Assembly: GCA_965198285.1 (NCBI GenBank)
Contig: OZ240251.1
Span: 124,001-188,000, forward strand
Direction of reading: 5' to 3'
DNA length: 64,000 nucleotides
From: UBA11872 sp965198285
Lineage (GTDB): Bacteria > Chloroflexota > UBA11872
The number at the start of each line of letters is the position of its first letter. The stretch's first letter is position 1. The position numbers were made by a program, and so were the translations under genes. Of the stretch, positions 15,236 to 23,642 are shown one piece after another. Under the pieces are notes generated by a model. It saw only the letters and a program-made list of their open reading frames with translations, was not told the DNA's origin and ran no database searches.

Positions 15236-16222
15236 TTAGTTGATCCCGGCACCGGGGACGGCCAGGTAGTCGCGGAGGTCGCGGGAGACGCTGGAGCGCT
15301 TGAGCCTGCGCAGCGCCTCCACCTGTAGCTGCCGGATGCGCTCGCGGGTCACGCCGAAGTGCGCGCCGATCTGATCCAGGGTCCAGGGTTCCTGCCCATC
15401 CAGCCCAAAGCGGCGAACCAGGATCGTCTGCTGGCGGTCCGGGAGAATCGCCAGGGCGCGGGCCAGATCCTCTCGCAGCGTGCCGGCCAGCAGGACGCCG
15501 TCGGCCGTTTCCGGGTTGGGGTCTTCCACGAAGTCCGCCAGCGACTCGTCGCCGTCTTCGCCCACCGGCTGCTCCAGCGACATGGGGGTGCGGCTGGCGC
15601 GCACGATCTCGACGACCCGCTCCGGCGCCATGCCCAGGGCCTCACCCAGTTCGACGGGCGTCGGCTCGCGCTCCATCTCCAGAGCCAGTTCCGGGGTGAC
15701 CTTGCGAATCTTGCGCAGCGCTTCCACCACGTGCACCGGCAGACGCACCGTCCGCGAGTCGTTGGACAGCGAGCGGGTGATGGCCTGGCGAATCCACCAG
15801 GTTGCATAGGTGCTGAACTTATAGCCGCGGCGCCAGTCAAAGCGCTCCACGGCCTGCATCAGCCCCAGGTTGCCTTCCTGGATCAGGTCCAGCAGCGGCA
15901 GCCCGCCGGCGGCGTAGCGCTTGGCGACGTTGACGACCAGGCGCAGGTTGGCGTCCACGAGCCGCTGGCGTGCGGCGGGGTCGCCGGCTTCCACGCGCTT
16001 GGCCAGCCTGACCTCTTCCGCGGCCGTGAGCAGCCGAACGCGGTTGATCTCGTTGAGATAGAGCCGCAGCGTGTCCTCGATCGACTCGTCGCCGCCGGCG
16101 CGCGCCGCGACAGTCGCGTCGGCGTCAGCGGTGGTGTCCTGGCGTCGGTCGACTGCGGCCAGGTCGTTCGCCCAGTGACCCAACGCCGGCGGTCGTCCGT
16201 TCGCCACCTCAGTCGCGTGCAT
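15236..16222 (-). CDS. rpoD: Primary-type RNA polymerase sigma-70 factor
   Basis: A 328-residue sigma-70 factor with region 1.2 (DTLRLYLNEINRVRLL), region 2 (QRLVDANLRLVVNVAKRY, LDLIQEGNLGLMQAVERFDWRRGYKFSTYATWWIRQAI), region 3 with VTPELALEMEREPTPVELGEALG, and region 4 with ILVRRFGL and VTRERIRQLQVEALRRLK. It lacks a long acidic region 1.1, as is common outside Proteobacteria. ATG 16222 has GAGG six bases upstream. The frame extends to an ATG at 16294, but a TATACT hexamer on this strand (16289-16284) lies at the beginning of that extension and could be the gene's own -10. It could be the principal or a closely related group 2 factor. It diverges from sufR. Confidence 0.9.
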   Translation of the reverse strand: MHATEVANGRPPALGHWANDLAAVDRRQDTTADADATVAARAGGDESIEDTLRLYLNEINRVRLLTAAEEVRLAKRVEAGDPAARQRLVDANLRLVVNVAKRYAAGGLPLLDLIQEGNLGLMQAVERFDWRRGYKFSTYATWWIRQAITRSLSNDSRTVRLPVHVVEALRKIRKVTPELALEMEREPTPVELGEALGMAPERVVEIVRASRTPMSLEQPVGEDGDESLADFVEDPNPETADGVLLAGTLREDLARALAILPDRQQTILVRRFGLDGQEPWTLDQIGAHFGVTRERIRQLQVEALRRLKRSSVSRDLRDYLAVPGAGIN

Positions 16223-16417
16223 CCATGCCTCGTCGGAGATCGGAGCGGCGGCCGACGACCGTCGCCTGAAGCCTGATGCAGCCAGTATACACATTTTCCA
16301 GATAATTCCGTGTAAATCGTCTAAACGCTGTGCCCGCGTGTCGTCCGAACCTGAAACAAGTTGGTAGCGGCTACCCGGCGGTGGTAGGTTCGGCCAACGA
16401 CCCGGCGCTGGCGGCGC

Positions 16418-17074
16418 ATGTCAGAGCACCCTCCCAATCCCCGCGACCAGATACTGCACGCCCTCAAGATGCAGGGGGCGCTCCAGGTTCGGGCGGTAGC
16501 CGACGCCATCGGCAGCAGCCTGTCGGCCGTTCGGCCGCACCTGGACCGGCTGGTGGCCGAGAGTTTGGTGCGAGTCGAAGTGGTGCGCGGGGGACCGGGA
16601 CGGCCGCGCCACCAGTACGAACTGACTAGCGACGGCCACGCACGCTTCCCGCAGACCTACGGGGAGTTCGCCAAGGACTTCGTGGAAGCGGCGCTGGCGT
16701 TCGGCGGGCACGACTTGCTAAGCCGCATCCTGACGCACCACGAGGACAAGCAGTACCAACGGTTTGCGCCGCGCCTGGCGGGCCTGGAGTTTCACGCGCG
16801 GGTGAACGAGTTGCGGCGCATCCTGGACGAATGCGGGTTCATGCCGCGGGTGGAGAAGACCGACACCGGCTACGTGCTGGCGGCGCATCACTGTCCGATC
16901 TGGGACGTGGCCGCCACCTGTCGGGCCGGTTGCGACTCCGAGCTGCGGCTGATTCGTCGGCTGGTCCAGGCGGACGTCGTCCCGCTGGAAGTGGGGCCGC
17001 GCGTCGGCTGCGCCTGCCGATACGCAATCCAGGAGCGGTCCGCGCTGCCGCAGGCCTCGTCCAGCACGACCTGA
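16418..17074 (+). CDS. sufR: SufR-like Fe-S-dependent transcriptional regulator
   Basis: A 218-residue repressor-type protein. Residues 1-75 form a winged helix (DQILHALKMQGALQVRAVADAIGSSLSAVRPHLDRLVAESLVRVE), and the C-terminal half carries a cysteine set, HHCPIWDVAATCRAGC and GCACRYAI, that fits SufR-type [4Fe-4S] coordination. SufR proteins repress Fe-S biogenesis genes when their cluster is intact. The gene is followed 21 bases later by a cysteine desulfurase, which is the expected target. It diverges from the sigma factor gene across a 195-base intergenic space where its operator might lie; none was identified. Confidence 0.85.
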   Translation: MSEHPPNPRDQILHALKMQGALQVRAVADAIGSSLSAVRPHLDRLVAESLVRVEVVRGGPGRPRHQYELTSDGHARFPQTYGEFAKDFVEAALAFGGHDLLSRILTHHEDKQYQRFAPRLAGLEFHARVNELRRILDECGFMPRVEKTDTGYVLAAHHCPIWDVAATCRAGCDSELRLIRRLVQADVVPLEVGPRVGCACRYAIQERSALPQASSSTT

Positions 17075-17095
17075 ACGCGGCGCGAGCCGACGCCA

Positions 17096-18268
17096 ATGGC
17101 GGCTACCCGAATCTATTTGGATCACGCGGCCACCACGCCGCTGGATGCGGCGGTCCGGGACACCATCGTGACGACGCTGGAGGAACTGCCGGGTAATCCC
17201 AGTTCGCTGTACGCGGAAGGCCGGGCCGCGCGCGACGCGCTGGACCAGGCCCGCTCGCAGGTGGCGGCAATCCTGGCAACGGACCCGGGCGAGATCGTGT
17301 TCACCAGCGGCGGGAGCGAGGGCGCGGCCCTGGCCATTCGAGGAACGGCCTTCGCGGCGGCTCGCGAAGGGCGGCGCCACCTGGTGACCACGGCCGTCGA
17401 ACATCACGCGGTGCTGCACACGGTGCAGCTGCTCGCGCAACGCCACGACTTCGAGGCCACGGTGCTTCCCGTGGACGCCGAGGGCCTGGTTGACCCGGAC
17501 GCGGTGATGCGAGCGGTTCGCCCGGACACCGCCCTGGTGAGCGTGATGTACGCGAACAACGAGATGGGCGCGATTCAGCCGGTGGCGGACATCGCCGCGG
17601 CGCTGTGCGACCACCCGGCGCTGATTCATACCGACGCCGTCCAGGCGCCGGGGCACCTGCCGATTGACATTCCCACGCTGGGCGTGGATCTGCTCAGCAT
17701 CGCGGCCCACAAGTTCTACGGTCCGAAAGGCGTGGGCGCGCTGTTCGTGCGTCGCGGTGCCAGGCTCAGCCCACAGATCGTCGGCGGGTCGCAGGAACGG
17801 TACCGCCGCGCCGGGACCGAGAACGTGGCCTTTGCGGTGGGACTGGGCGTTGCGCTGGCCCGCGCCGAGGCGGCACGCGCAACCAGCGCGGTCCACAACG
17901 CGCGCCTGCGCGATCTGCTGATCCAGGGCATTGCGGCCATTCCCGACAGCCGCCTGAACGGGCCTAGCCGCCAGCGGTTGCCGAACAACGTGAACGTCTG
18001 CTTATCGGGCGTGGAGAGCGAAGCGTTGCTGCTGGGGCTGGATGCCGCCGGCATCGCGGCCTCCAGCGGGTCCGCCTGCACCTCGGCGTCGCTGGAGCCT
18101 TCGCACGTGCTGCTGGCCATGGGCATCCCGCCGGACCTGGCCGCGGGCAGCCTGCGCCTGACGACCGGAAACGCAAATACCGAAGCGGAGGTCCAGCGCA
18201 CGCTGGAGACGTTGCACGAGTTGGTGCCTCGGCTACGCCGCGCGCCCGTATCTTCGGTTGCGTTCTAG
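17096..18268 (+). CDS. iscS: Cysteine desulfurase (IscS/NifS type)
   Basis: A 390-residue PLP enzyme that removes sulfur from cysteine for Fe-S and thio-cofactor synthesis. It has IYLDHAATTPLD at the N-terminus, EHHAVLH, the PLP Asp and His region (DAVQAPGHLPID), the Schiff-base Lys in LLSIAAHKFYGPKGVG, and the mobile-loop catalytic Cys in SSGSACTSASLEPSHVL. The loop length marks the IscS/NifS group rather than SufS. It is directly downstream of sufR, and an A-type carrier gene follows 475 bases later. In a selenium-using organism such an enzyme might also supply selenide, which is speculation. Confidence 0.93.
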   Translation: MAATRIYLDHAATTPLDAAVRDTIVTTLEELPGNPSSLYAEGRAARDALDQARSQVAAILATDPGEIVFTSGGSEGAALAIRGTAFAAAREGRRHLVTTAVEHHAVLHTVQLLAQRHDFEATVLPVDAEGLVDPDAVMRAVRPDTALVSVMYANNEMGAIQPVADIAAALCDHPALIHTDAVQAPGHLPIDIPTLGVDLLSIAAHKFYGPKGVGALFVRRGARLSPQIVGGSQERYRRAGTENVAFAVGLGVALARAEAARATSAVHNARLRDLLIQGIAAIPDSRLNGPSRQRLPNNVNVCLSGVESEALLLGLDAAGIAASSGSACTSASLEPSHVLLAMGIPPDLAAGSLRLTTGNANTEAEVQRTLETLHELVPRLRRAPVSSVAF

Positions 18269-18386
18269 CCTGCTGCGTCTACCAAACCCCGCCGCTTGCG
18301 CGGATGCCGCCAATGTGGACGTAAGCGCCAGTGGCACCTCCGAGTCGTAGAGTCGGAAAACGATCCCAGGGCGGTCAGGAGCCGTC

Positions 18387-18686
18387 GTGTCGGCAGAATT
18401 GATTGGCATCCTTGGCGTAGGCGTGACGCTGTTGGTTGGACTCGTCGGTCTTGGCGGGCTCATTGTTGGACTGAGTCTTCGGCTCCACAGCGAACTGCGC
18501 AGTGATCTACGTCAGTTTCGGGAAGAGAACAGCCGACAGCACGGCGAGCTTTCCGGACGGATCGATGCGCTCAGCGCTCGAGTGGAAAACCTCTCGGCTC
18601 GGTCTTGGCGCCGCTGGCCGTGCTGGGTGTCCCGAATGCGAAGTGACCCACGACTGCATGTGGCGTCCTTCCGTCAGGTTGCGTAG
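18387..18686 (+). CDS. Small membrane-anchored coiled-coil protein
   Basis: A 99-residue frame from GTG 18387. The N-terminus is one transmembrane helix (LIGILGVGVTLLVGLVGLGGLIVGL), followed by a charged helix with LRQFREENSRQHGELSGRIDALSARVENL, a likely coiled coil. The final 25 residues (RSWRRWPCWVSRMRSD...) look unlike the rest and may reflect a frameshift near 18600, since small proteins of this layout usually end within the coiled coil. Function unknown; it lies inside the Fe-S gene group without obvious connection. Confidence 0.5.
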   Translation: MSAELIGILGVGVTLLVGLVGLGGLIVGLSLRLHSELRSDLRQFREENSRQHGELSGRIDALSARVENLSARSWRRWPCWVSRMRSDPRLHVASFRQVA

Positions 18687-18743
18687 GCTCAGGGTGCGGC
18701 GCGGGATCGCCCGTGGCGCGTTTCGCAGCTAAGGAACGCCGAC

Positions 18744-19184
18744 GTGGCCACGAGCGACGCGCTGAGTTTGATGGACCTCCCGCTGGCCGACGCGCCGATC
18801 TTGACGGTGCAGCCTTCGGCGGCCGCTCAATTCGACCGGATGCGAACAAAGCGCAACCGGCCGGATGCCGTACTGCGGGTGCGCGTCGTCGTTGAATCCG
18901 GCTGCGGCGACTTTCGCTATGCCATGGGCATCGAGCCCGGACCGCGCGAAGGCGATCAGAGCATTCCGGCGCACGGTGTGACTGTGGTGGTCGACCCGGA
19001 GAGCGCCGAGCTGCTTCGCGGATCGACGCTGGAATACAGCGACTCGCTGATGGACGGCGGCTTCAAGGTGCGCAACCCGCGCGCCCAGTCCATATGCGGC
19101 TGCGGGCAGTCGTTCAGCCTGACGGGCCGCGAAATCACAAGCGAACACGTGCGCGGGGGCCTTGGCGGACCGGGAGGCGCATAG
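18744..19184 (+). CDS. A-type iron-sulfur carrier (IscA/ErpA/HesB family)
   Basis: A 146-residue A-type carrier that delivers Fe-S clusters to target proteins. The three ligand cysteines are present: one in VVESGCGDFRYAMG and two in SICGCGQSFSL near the C-terminus, with the usual VVVDPESAELLRGSTLEYSDSLMDGGFKVRNP between them. The protein has about 40 extra N-terminal residues compared with the roughly 107-residue family core, beginning at GTG 18744. It shares a neighbourhood with sufR and the desulfurase, suggesting a small Fe-S assembly locus, though no scaffold gene is seen. Confidence 0.87.
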   Translation: MATSDALSLMDLPLADAPILTVQPSAAAQFDRMRTKRNRPDAVLRVRVVVESGCGDFRYAMGIEPGPREGDQSIPAHGVTVVVDPESAELLRGSTLEYSDSLMDGGFKVRNPRAQSICGCGQSFSLTGREITSEHVRGGLGGPGGA

Positions 19185-19571
19185 CCGGCGACGCCCTGGT
19201 GCAGACGCCGACAGGTCGTTGCGCCGGTAAGTCGACACCCGTCACGCGCCCGCCGATTTCCGGCGACCAGACGGGCGGACGTCCAACTCAAGGGGTCCGG
19301 CCTGCTGTCCGCACTGTCGAGCGACAGGCTTTTGGTTCTGACGGCGGCCCGGTCCTGCCCGCAAGCTAAACTCCACGGGACATCCGTCAGTCAGCAACGA
19401 TCACTTGGGGCGCTTCCGGCGTCGCAGGCTTCGGGCTGCTAATGGCGACGCGTCAGCGCATACAATTTGGTTCGGTTCCACGTTGCCGAGGGCGGCCTCG
19501 ACTGGCTGCGTACTTTGCGGCTCGGCACGGTTGCCATTGATTCGACCCAATCTACGAGCGCGGAGGCTGGC
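19185..19571. other. Intergenic, nothing recognised
   Basis: About 390 bases between the A-type carrier and ftsY. I looked for an SRP RNA or tRNA because ftsY follows, but saw no SRP-like GGAAGCAGC loop or tRNA cloverleaf. The stretch reading ACAATTTGG near 19460 is AT-richer and may hold part of the ftsY promoter. Confidence 0.4.
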
Positions 19572-20552
19572 GTGCTGTTGAAGCGTCTGCGGCGGGCGCG
19601 TCGTACCGAAGCGCCCAAGGCTGAGGCGGATCCACCACCGGCCGTGCAGTCCACCCGGCGGCGATTTGCCACGGTGCGGCACTGGCTACGCCGATCAAAG
19701 CTGAACGAGGCCGACTGGGACGAGCTCGAAGAGTTGCTGATCGCCGCCGACCTGGGACCCATGCTGGCAATGGAGTTGCTGGATGAGCTTCGGGAGACGG
19801 TGCGAGCGGACGGGGCGTCCGATCCAGAGGCTGCCCGAGCACTGCTGGCGGCGCGGCTCACCGAGGCGCTGGGCGGGCGGCACGCGCAGTTCGCCAGCGG
19901 CCCGCCCCCGCAGGTGGTGTTCGTGGTTGGGGTGAACGGAGCGGGCAAGACGACCTCTATCGCCAAACTGGCGCATCTGCTCCAGACCAACGGGCACGAT
20001 GTGCTGCTAGCGGCGGGGGATACCTTCCGCGCGGGAGCCATCGACCAGTTGCAAATCTGGGGCGACCGGGTGGGCGCACCGGTGATCGCGCACCAGCCGG
20101 GTGGCGATCCGGGTGCCGTGATTTACGACGCCTTGGACGCAGCCCAGGCGCGGGGAGTCGACTACGTGATTGCCGATTCGGCAGGACGCCAGCACACCAA
20201 CGTCAACCTGATGAATGAACTGGCCAAGATGCGGCGGGTGGCGGAGCGCAAGGCACCTGGGGCCCCGCACGAGGTGCTGCTCGTTCTGGATGCGCTCACC
20301 GGCCAGAATGGCCTGCACCAGGCGCAGGGGTTTCTGGAGGCGGCCGACGTGAGCGGCATTGTGCTGACCAAGCTGGACAGCTCGGCCAGGGGCGGCGTCG
20401 CGTTTGCCGTCACACGCGCCACCGGTATACCGATCAAGTTCGTGGGCGTGGGCGAGCGTCTAATGGACTTCGAGCCGTTCGATCCCGACCGGTTCGTGCA
20501 GGCGCTGCTGTCGCCGCAACCCGGCGACGCCGAGCGTGAGGAGGAAGCGTGA
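19572..20552 (+). CDS. ftsY: Signal recognition particle receptor FtsY
   Basis: A 326-residue SRP GTPase that docks ribosome-SRP complexes at the membrane. The N domain is at about 35-105; the G domain follows with G1 GVNGAGKTTSIAKLAHLL (120-137), the insertion-box motif AAGDTFRAGAIDQLQ, G3 DSAGRQHTN, G4 TKLDSSARGG and the closing GVGERLMDFEPFD. Canonical FtsY reads DTAGR and TKLDGTAKGG, so substitutions are conservative. The acidic A domain is nearly absent. GTG 19572 is chosen because GGAGG precedes it; the longer frame from 19467 adds unsupported sequence. Its TGA overlaps the next gene's GTG. Confidence 0.92.
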   Translation: MLLKRLRRARRTEAPKAEADPPPAVQSTRRRFATVRHWLRRSKLNEADWDELEELLIAADLGPMLAMELLDELRETVRADGASDPEAARALLAARLTEALGGRHAQFASGPPPQVVFVVGVNGAGKTTSIAKLAHLLQTNGHDVLLAAGDTFRAGAIDQLQIWGDRVGAPVIAHQPGGDPGAVIYDALDAAQARGVDYVIADSAGRQHTNVNLMNELAKMRRVAERKAPGAPHEVLLVLDALTGQNGLHQAQGFLEAADVSGIVLTKLDSSARGGVAFAVTRATGIPIKFVGVGERLMDFEPFDPDRFVQALLSPQPGDAEREEEA

Positions 20553-21283
20553 AGGGTGTGATTCTGGCGGGCGGCACCGGGTCGCGTCTGGACCCGATTA
20601 CGCGCGTAACCAATAAGCAGCTACTACCCGTCTACAACAAACCGATGATCTTCTATCCCATCGAGACGATGGTGAACGCCGGCGTAACCGAGATTCTGAT
20701 CGTGACCAGCGGGTCCAGCGCGGGCGACTTCCTGCGCCTGCTGGGCAACGGCGAGGCGCTGGGCGTCAGGCACCTGAGCTTTACGTACCAGGAGGGGGCC
20801 GGCGGCATCGCCGAAGCGATTGCGCTGGCCCGGCCGTTCGTAGGCGATGACCGGATGGTGGTGATCCTGGGCGACAACGTGATTGGCGGAAACATCGTGG
20901 AAGCGGCCCGGTGGTTCGAGGCTCAGCCGCGGGGCGCCAAGGTGCTGCTGAAAGAGGTCGAAAACCCCAGCGCTTACGGGGTGGCGGAACTGGACGGCAG
21001 CCGCATCGCGCGCTTCGTGGAGAAGCCGAAGGATCCGCCCTCCAACTTGGCGGTCACAGGCATTTACTTCTACGACGCACAGGCCTTCAGCCTGATCGAG
21101 CAGCTGGATCGCTCGGACCGCGGCGAACTGGAAGTGACCGACCTGAACAACGCGTACCTGGAACGAGGCCAGATGACTCACGACGTGCTGGACGGCTACT
21201 GGGCGGACTGCGGGGAGTCCATCGATCACTACCTGCAGGCGTGCAACCTGGTGGCCAGGCACGGGGCCAACCGGCTGGGGTAG
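20549..21283 (+). CDS. Sugar-phosphate nucleotidyltransferase (RmlA-like)
   Basis: A 244-residue nucleotidyltransferase resembling glucose-1-phosphate thymidylyltransferase. It has the nucleotide-binding start VILAGGTGSRLDPITRVTNKQLLPVYNKPMI, the LGDN metal site, the NPSAYGVAELD segment and FVEKPKDPPSNLAVTGIYFYD. It is shorter than RmlA proteins of about 290 residues, lacking their C-terminal allosteric region, like many short homologues of Chloroflexota and archaea. The GTG start is embedded in the ftsY stop (GTGA). No other dTDP-sugar genes adjoin, so the nucleotide and sugar are uncertain. Confidence 0.85.
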   Translation: MKGVILAGGTGSRLDPITRVTNKQLLPVYNKPMIFYPIETMVNAGVTEILIVTSGSSAGDFLRLLGNGEALGVRHLSFTYQEGAGGIAEAIALARPFVGDDRMVVILGDNVIGGNIVEAARWFEAQPRGAKVLLKEVENPSAYGVAELDGSRIARFVEKPKDPPSNLAVTGIYFYDAQAFSLIEQLDRSDRGELEVTDLNNAYLERGQMTHDVLDGYWADCGESIDHYLQACNLVARHGANRLG

Positions 21284-21344
21284 CACGTTGACACGGGGCG
21301 CGGCCGGTGCAAGTGTTCAGGTGGCCGCACCTGAGGACTGAGCG

Positions 21345-21542
21345 ATGCCCGACGAAGATGATGATGAAATCAAGGTCCACGTCAGATCCAGCGAGCGGCG
21401 TGAGTGCGCCCTGTGCCGCCAGGAGACCACCTGGAACTACTACGAATACCGTCGGTGGTTCGGCCTGCTGAAAAACAGGTACTGGGCATGTGCGCGCTGC
21501 GGCAAGCCGGAAAGCGTCGCCGCGCCGGCGTCCGAGGACTGA
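21345..21542 (+). CDS. Small zinc-ribbon-like protein
   Basis: A 65-residue acidic protein with two CxxC pairs: ECALCRQET and WACARCGK, spaced by about 29 residues containing an aromatic stretch (WNYYEYRRWFGLLKNRYW). This matches a single zinc ribbon. ATG 21345 follows a GAGGACTGAGCG segment that can serve as ribosome site. Zinc ribbons of this size often bind nucleic acid or protein partners; no function can be given. It precedes the MFS transporter on the same strand. Confidence 0.65.
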   Translation: MPDEDDDEIKVHVRSSERRECALCRQETTWNYYEYRRWFGLLKNRYWACARCGKPESVAAPASED

Positions 21543-21582
21543 CCGACCCCGCTAACGGCGGGATCGGTTGCCAGGGCGGTCG

Positions 21583-22797
21583 GTGACGGCCCGGCTGCGC
21601 GCGCGGCTGGGCTTGATTCCGCCCGCCTTGGTCACTATCGTCTCAATCCTCTTTCTGAATAACGTCGCCGTGGCCGCGGCGCGAGCGCTGCTGCCGATCT
21701 ACGTCGAGCGCGACCTGGGCATGTCGCCCGCGTTTACAAGCCTGCTGGTGTCGCTGGAGACGGTGATGGGCGGGCTGATATCGGTCACGGCGGGCGCCCT
21801 GGCCGACCGGCTGGGGCACCGCTTGGTTCTGGTGATCGGGATTCTCGGATTTTCGGCGGGGCTGTTTCAGTTCCTGACCAGTGTGCCCTGGCTGCTGGTG
21901 GCGCTGGCCGTGGTCCTGGGACTTGCGCACGGCATGCGCTCGACATCCGGTCAGAGCTATCTGTTGACGGCTTCCAGCCGCCAGTCGATCGGCGTGGCCA
22001 CGGCCGCCTATTTCCTAGGCGGGACCATCGGGATGTCAGCCAGTTCCGCCGTGGCCGGACCGGTGATCGAGCGGTTTGGGTTCGGCGCCTATGCGCTGGT
22101 TGGGCTGGGTCTGAACCTGGTCCCGGCGGCGATAACGTCGCGCTACCTGCGCGACGTGCGTCCACACAGACCCGCTTCCAGCATTGATCGGCGTACGTGG
22201 GACGTCCTGATGCGGCGCGAGGTCTGGCTGATGGGCGGCCTGCGCTTTTTTTCCACCGCCTTCTGGGGCGTCTGGAGCTTCGCGATCCCACTGTTGATGT
22301 TCCGCGCCACGGATAGCGTCTTGCCGCCCGCCCTGCTGTACGGCGCCGTCGGCATGAGTCTGGCCGCGGTCAGCCAGTTCGTGGTTGGCCATTGGTCCGA
22401 CCGCTGCGGTCGCGCCGCCCCTGTGTACCTGGTGCTCAGCCTGCAGGTGGCGGTGGCCGCCGTCGCGGCGCTGGCTTGGCAGTCAACCCCGATTCTGGTG
22501 ACCACCGGCATTGTGGGTGTGGTGACTGGATGGACCATGTCGGTGCTGGCCCTTGGGGTGGTGCGCGACCGCACCGCGCCGCTGGAACGCGGGCGCGTGG
22601 TGGGCTTTGTGCATGCCCTGTGGAGCTTCGGCATCCTGGCGGGCACCGTTGTCGCGGGGACGCTGCTCGATATCGATCCGGGGCTGCCGCTGGGGCTGGG
22701 CGTGCTGGCAAACGTTGCGGCTTTGGCGATTGCCGTCGTGCTGTTCCGCGGTCGTCCCTTGACAGCGACAGCACCGAGCCACGCGCCACTAAACTGA
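21583..22797 (+). CDS. MFS transporter
   Basis: A major facilitator superfamily permease of about 404 residues with twelve predicted membrane helices in two halves. The loop 2-3 signature appears as GALADRLGHRLVLVIG and its second-half equivalent as GHWSDRCGRAAPVYLV. Substrate is unknown; the family layout suits drug or metabolite efflux. The start is uncertain: GTG 21583 has AGGGCGG upstream, while TTG 21568 extends it by five residues. tpiA begins 28 bases after its stop. Confidence 0.85.
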   Translation: MTARLRARLGLIPPALVTIVSILFLNNVAVAAARALLPIYVERDLGMSPAFTSLLVSLETVMGGLISVTAGALADRLGHRLVLVIGILGFSAGLFQFLTSVPWLLVALAVVLGLAHGMRSTSGQSYLLTASSRQSIGVATAAYFLGGTIGMSASSAVAGPVIERFGFGAYALVGLGLNLVPAAITSRYLRDVRPHRPASSIDRRTWDVLMRREVWLMGGLRFFSTAFWGVWSFAIPLLMFRATDSVLPPALLYGAVGMSLAAVSQFVVGHWSDRCGRAAPVYLVLSLQVAVAAVAALAWQSTPILVTTGIVGVVTGWTMSVLALGVVRDRTAPLERGRVVGFVHALWSFGILAGTVVAGTLLDIDPGLPLGLGVLANVAALAIAVVLFRGRPLTATAPSHAPLN

Positions 22798-22825
22798 TGT
22801 GCTCCCGAAGCCTGAGTGTCCTTGC

Positions 22826-23596
22826 ATGACCCCGCCGCAGACCCGACAGCCTATTGTGGCTGCGAACTGGAAGATGAATACGGTGCCGGACGACGGCGCT
22901 GAACTGGCTCGGGCGGTCGCGGCTGAGGACATGCCGTTCACCCAAGTGGACGTCGTTCTCTGTCCGCCTGCCACGGGGCTGACGCACGTTGCGGCGGCCG
23001 TACAGGGCACCGCGATTGCCGTCGGCGCCCAGCACGTGCACTGGGAATCCAGCGGGGCCTATACCGGAGAGATTTCGGTTCCCATGCTGGATGGCCTGGC
23101 GACCTACGCGATTACCGGCCACTCCGAGCGTCGGCAGTTATTCGGTGAGACTGACCTGGACGTGCAGCGCAAGACCCGTGCCATCCTGGCCGGCGGCCTG
23201 ACGCCAATCGTGGCGGTGGGCGAGTCGCTGGCTCAGCGCGACGCCGGTCAAACCTACGAGGTCCTGCGCTCGCAGGTCACGCAGGTGTTCGAGGCGCTAA
23301 CGCCGGACCAGACGGCCGCTAGCGTCATCGCCTACGAACCGGTCTGGGCTATCGGCACCGGCCGCAACGCCACGCCCATCCAGGCCGAGGAGGCCATCGG
23401 CTGTATTCGCGACACCGTGGCGGCGGCGCAGGGCCAACTGGCCGCCGATCGGGTACGAATTCAGTACGGCGGTAGTGTTTCGCCCGAAAACTGCGAAGAG
23501 CTGTTGAGCCGCGCCGGAATCGATGGGGCGCTGGTTGGCGGCGCCAGCCTGGACGCGCGGAAGTTCGCGGCCATAGTGCGAGCGGCGGCGTCCTAG
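22826..23596 (+). CDS. tpiA: Triosephosphate isomerase
   Basis: A 256-residue TIM-barrel enzyme that interconverts dihydroxyacetone phosphate and glyceraldehyde 3-phosphate. Catalytic residues are present: Lys in AANWKMN (about 16), His in ITGHSERRQLFGE and Glu in AYEPVWAIGTG, with the phosphate loop YGGSV. ATG 22826 gives a normal N-terminus; the frame opens earlier at GTG 22799 within sequence lacking family similarity. It serves glycolysis with the PPi-PFK, gap and pgk genes of this window and supplies the NadA substrate. Confidence 0.95.
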   Translation: MTPPQTRQPIVAANWKMNTVPDDGAELARAVAAEDMPFTQVDVVLCPPATGLTHVAAAVQGTAIAVGAQHVHWESSGAYTGEISVPMLDGLATYAITGHSERRQLFGETDLDVQRKTRAILAGGLTPIVAVGESLAQRDAGQTYEVLRSQVTQVFEALTPDQTAASVIAYEPVWAIGTGRNATPIQAEEAIGCIRDTVAAAQGQLAADRVRIQYGGSVSPENCEELLSRAGIDGALVGGASLDARKFAAIVRAAAS

Positions 23597-23642
23597 CCCA
23601 GCAGCAGCCCGTCTTCGCCGGCGGGCGCGAGCACGGCGGCGG

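Noticed and set aside
16718..17896. 392-codon minus-strand frame opposite sufR and the cysteine desulfurase
   Set aside because: The plus-strand products have complete catalytic motifs; the antisense translation is His/Arg/Gln-rich and unlike any family.
19185..19571. Possible SRP RNA or tRNA upstream of ftsY
   Set aside because: No SRP-loop consensus, cloverleaf or T-loop sequence could be found.
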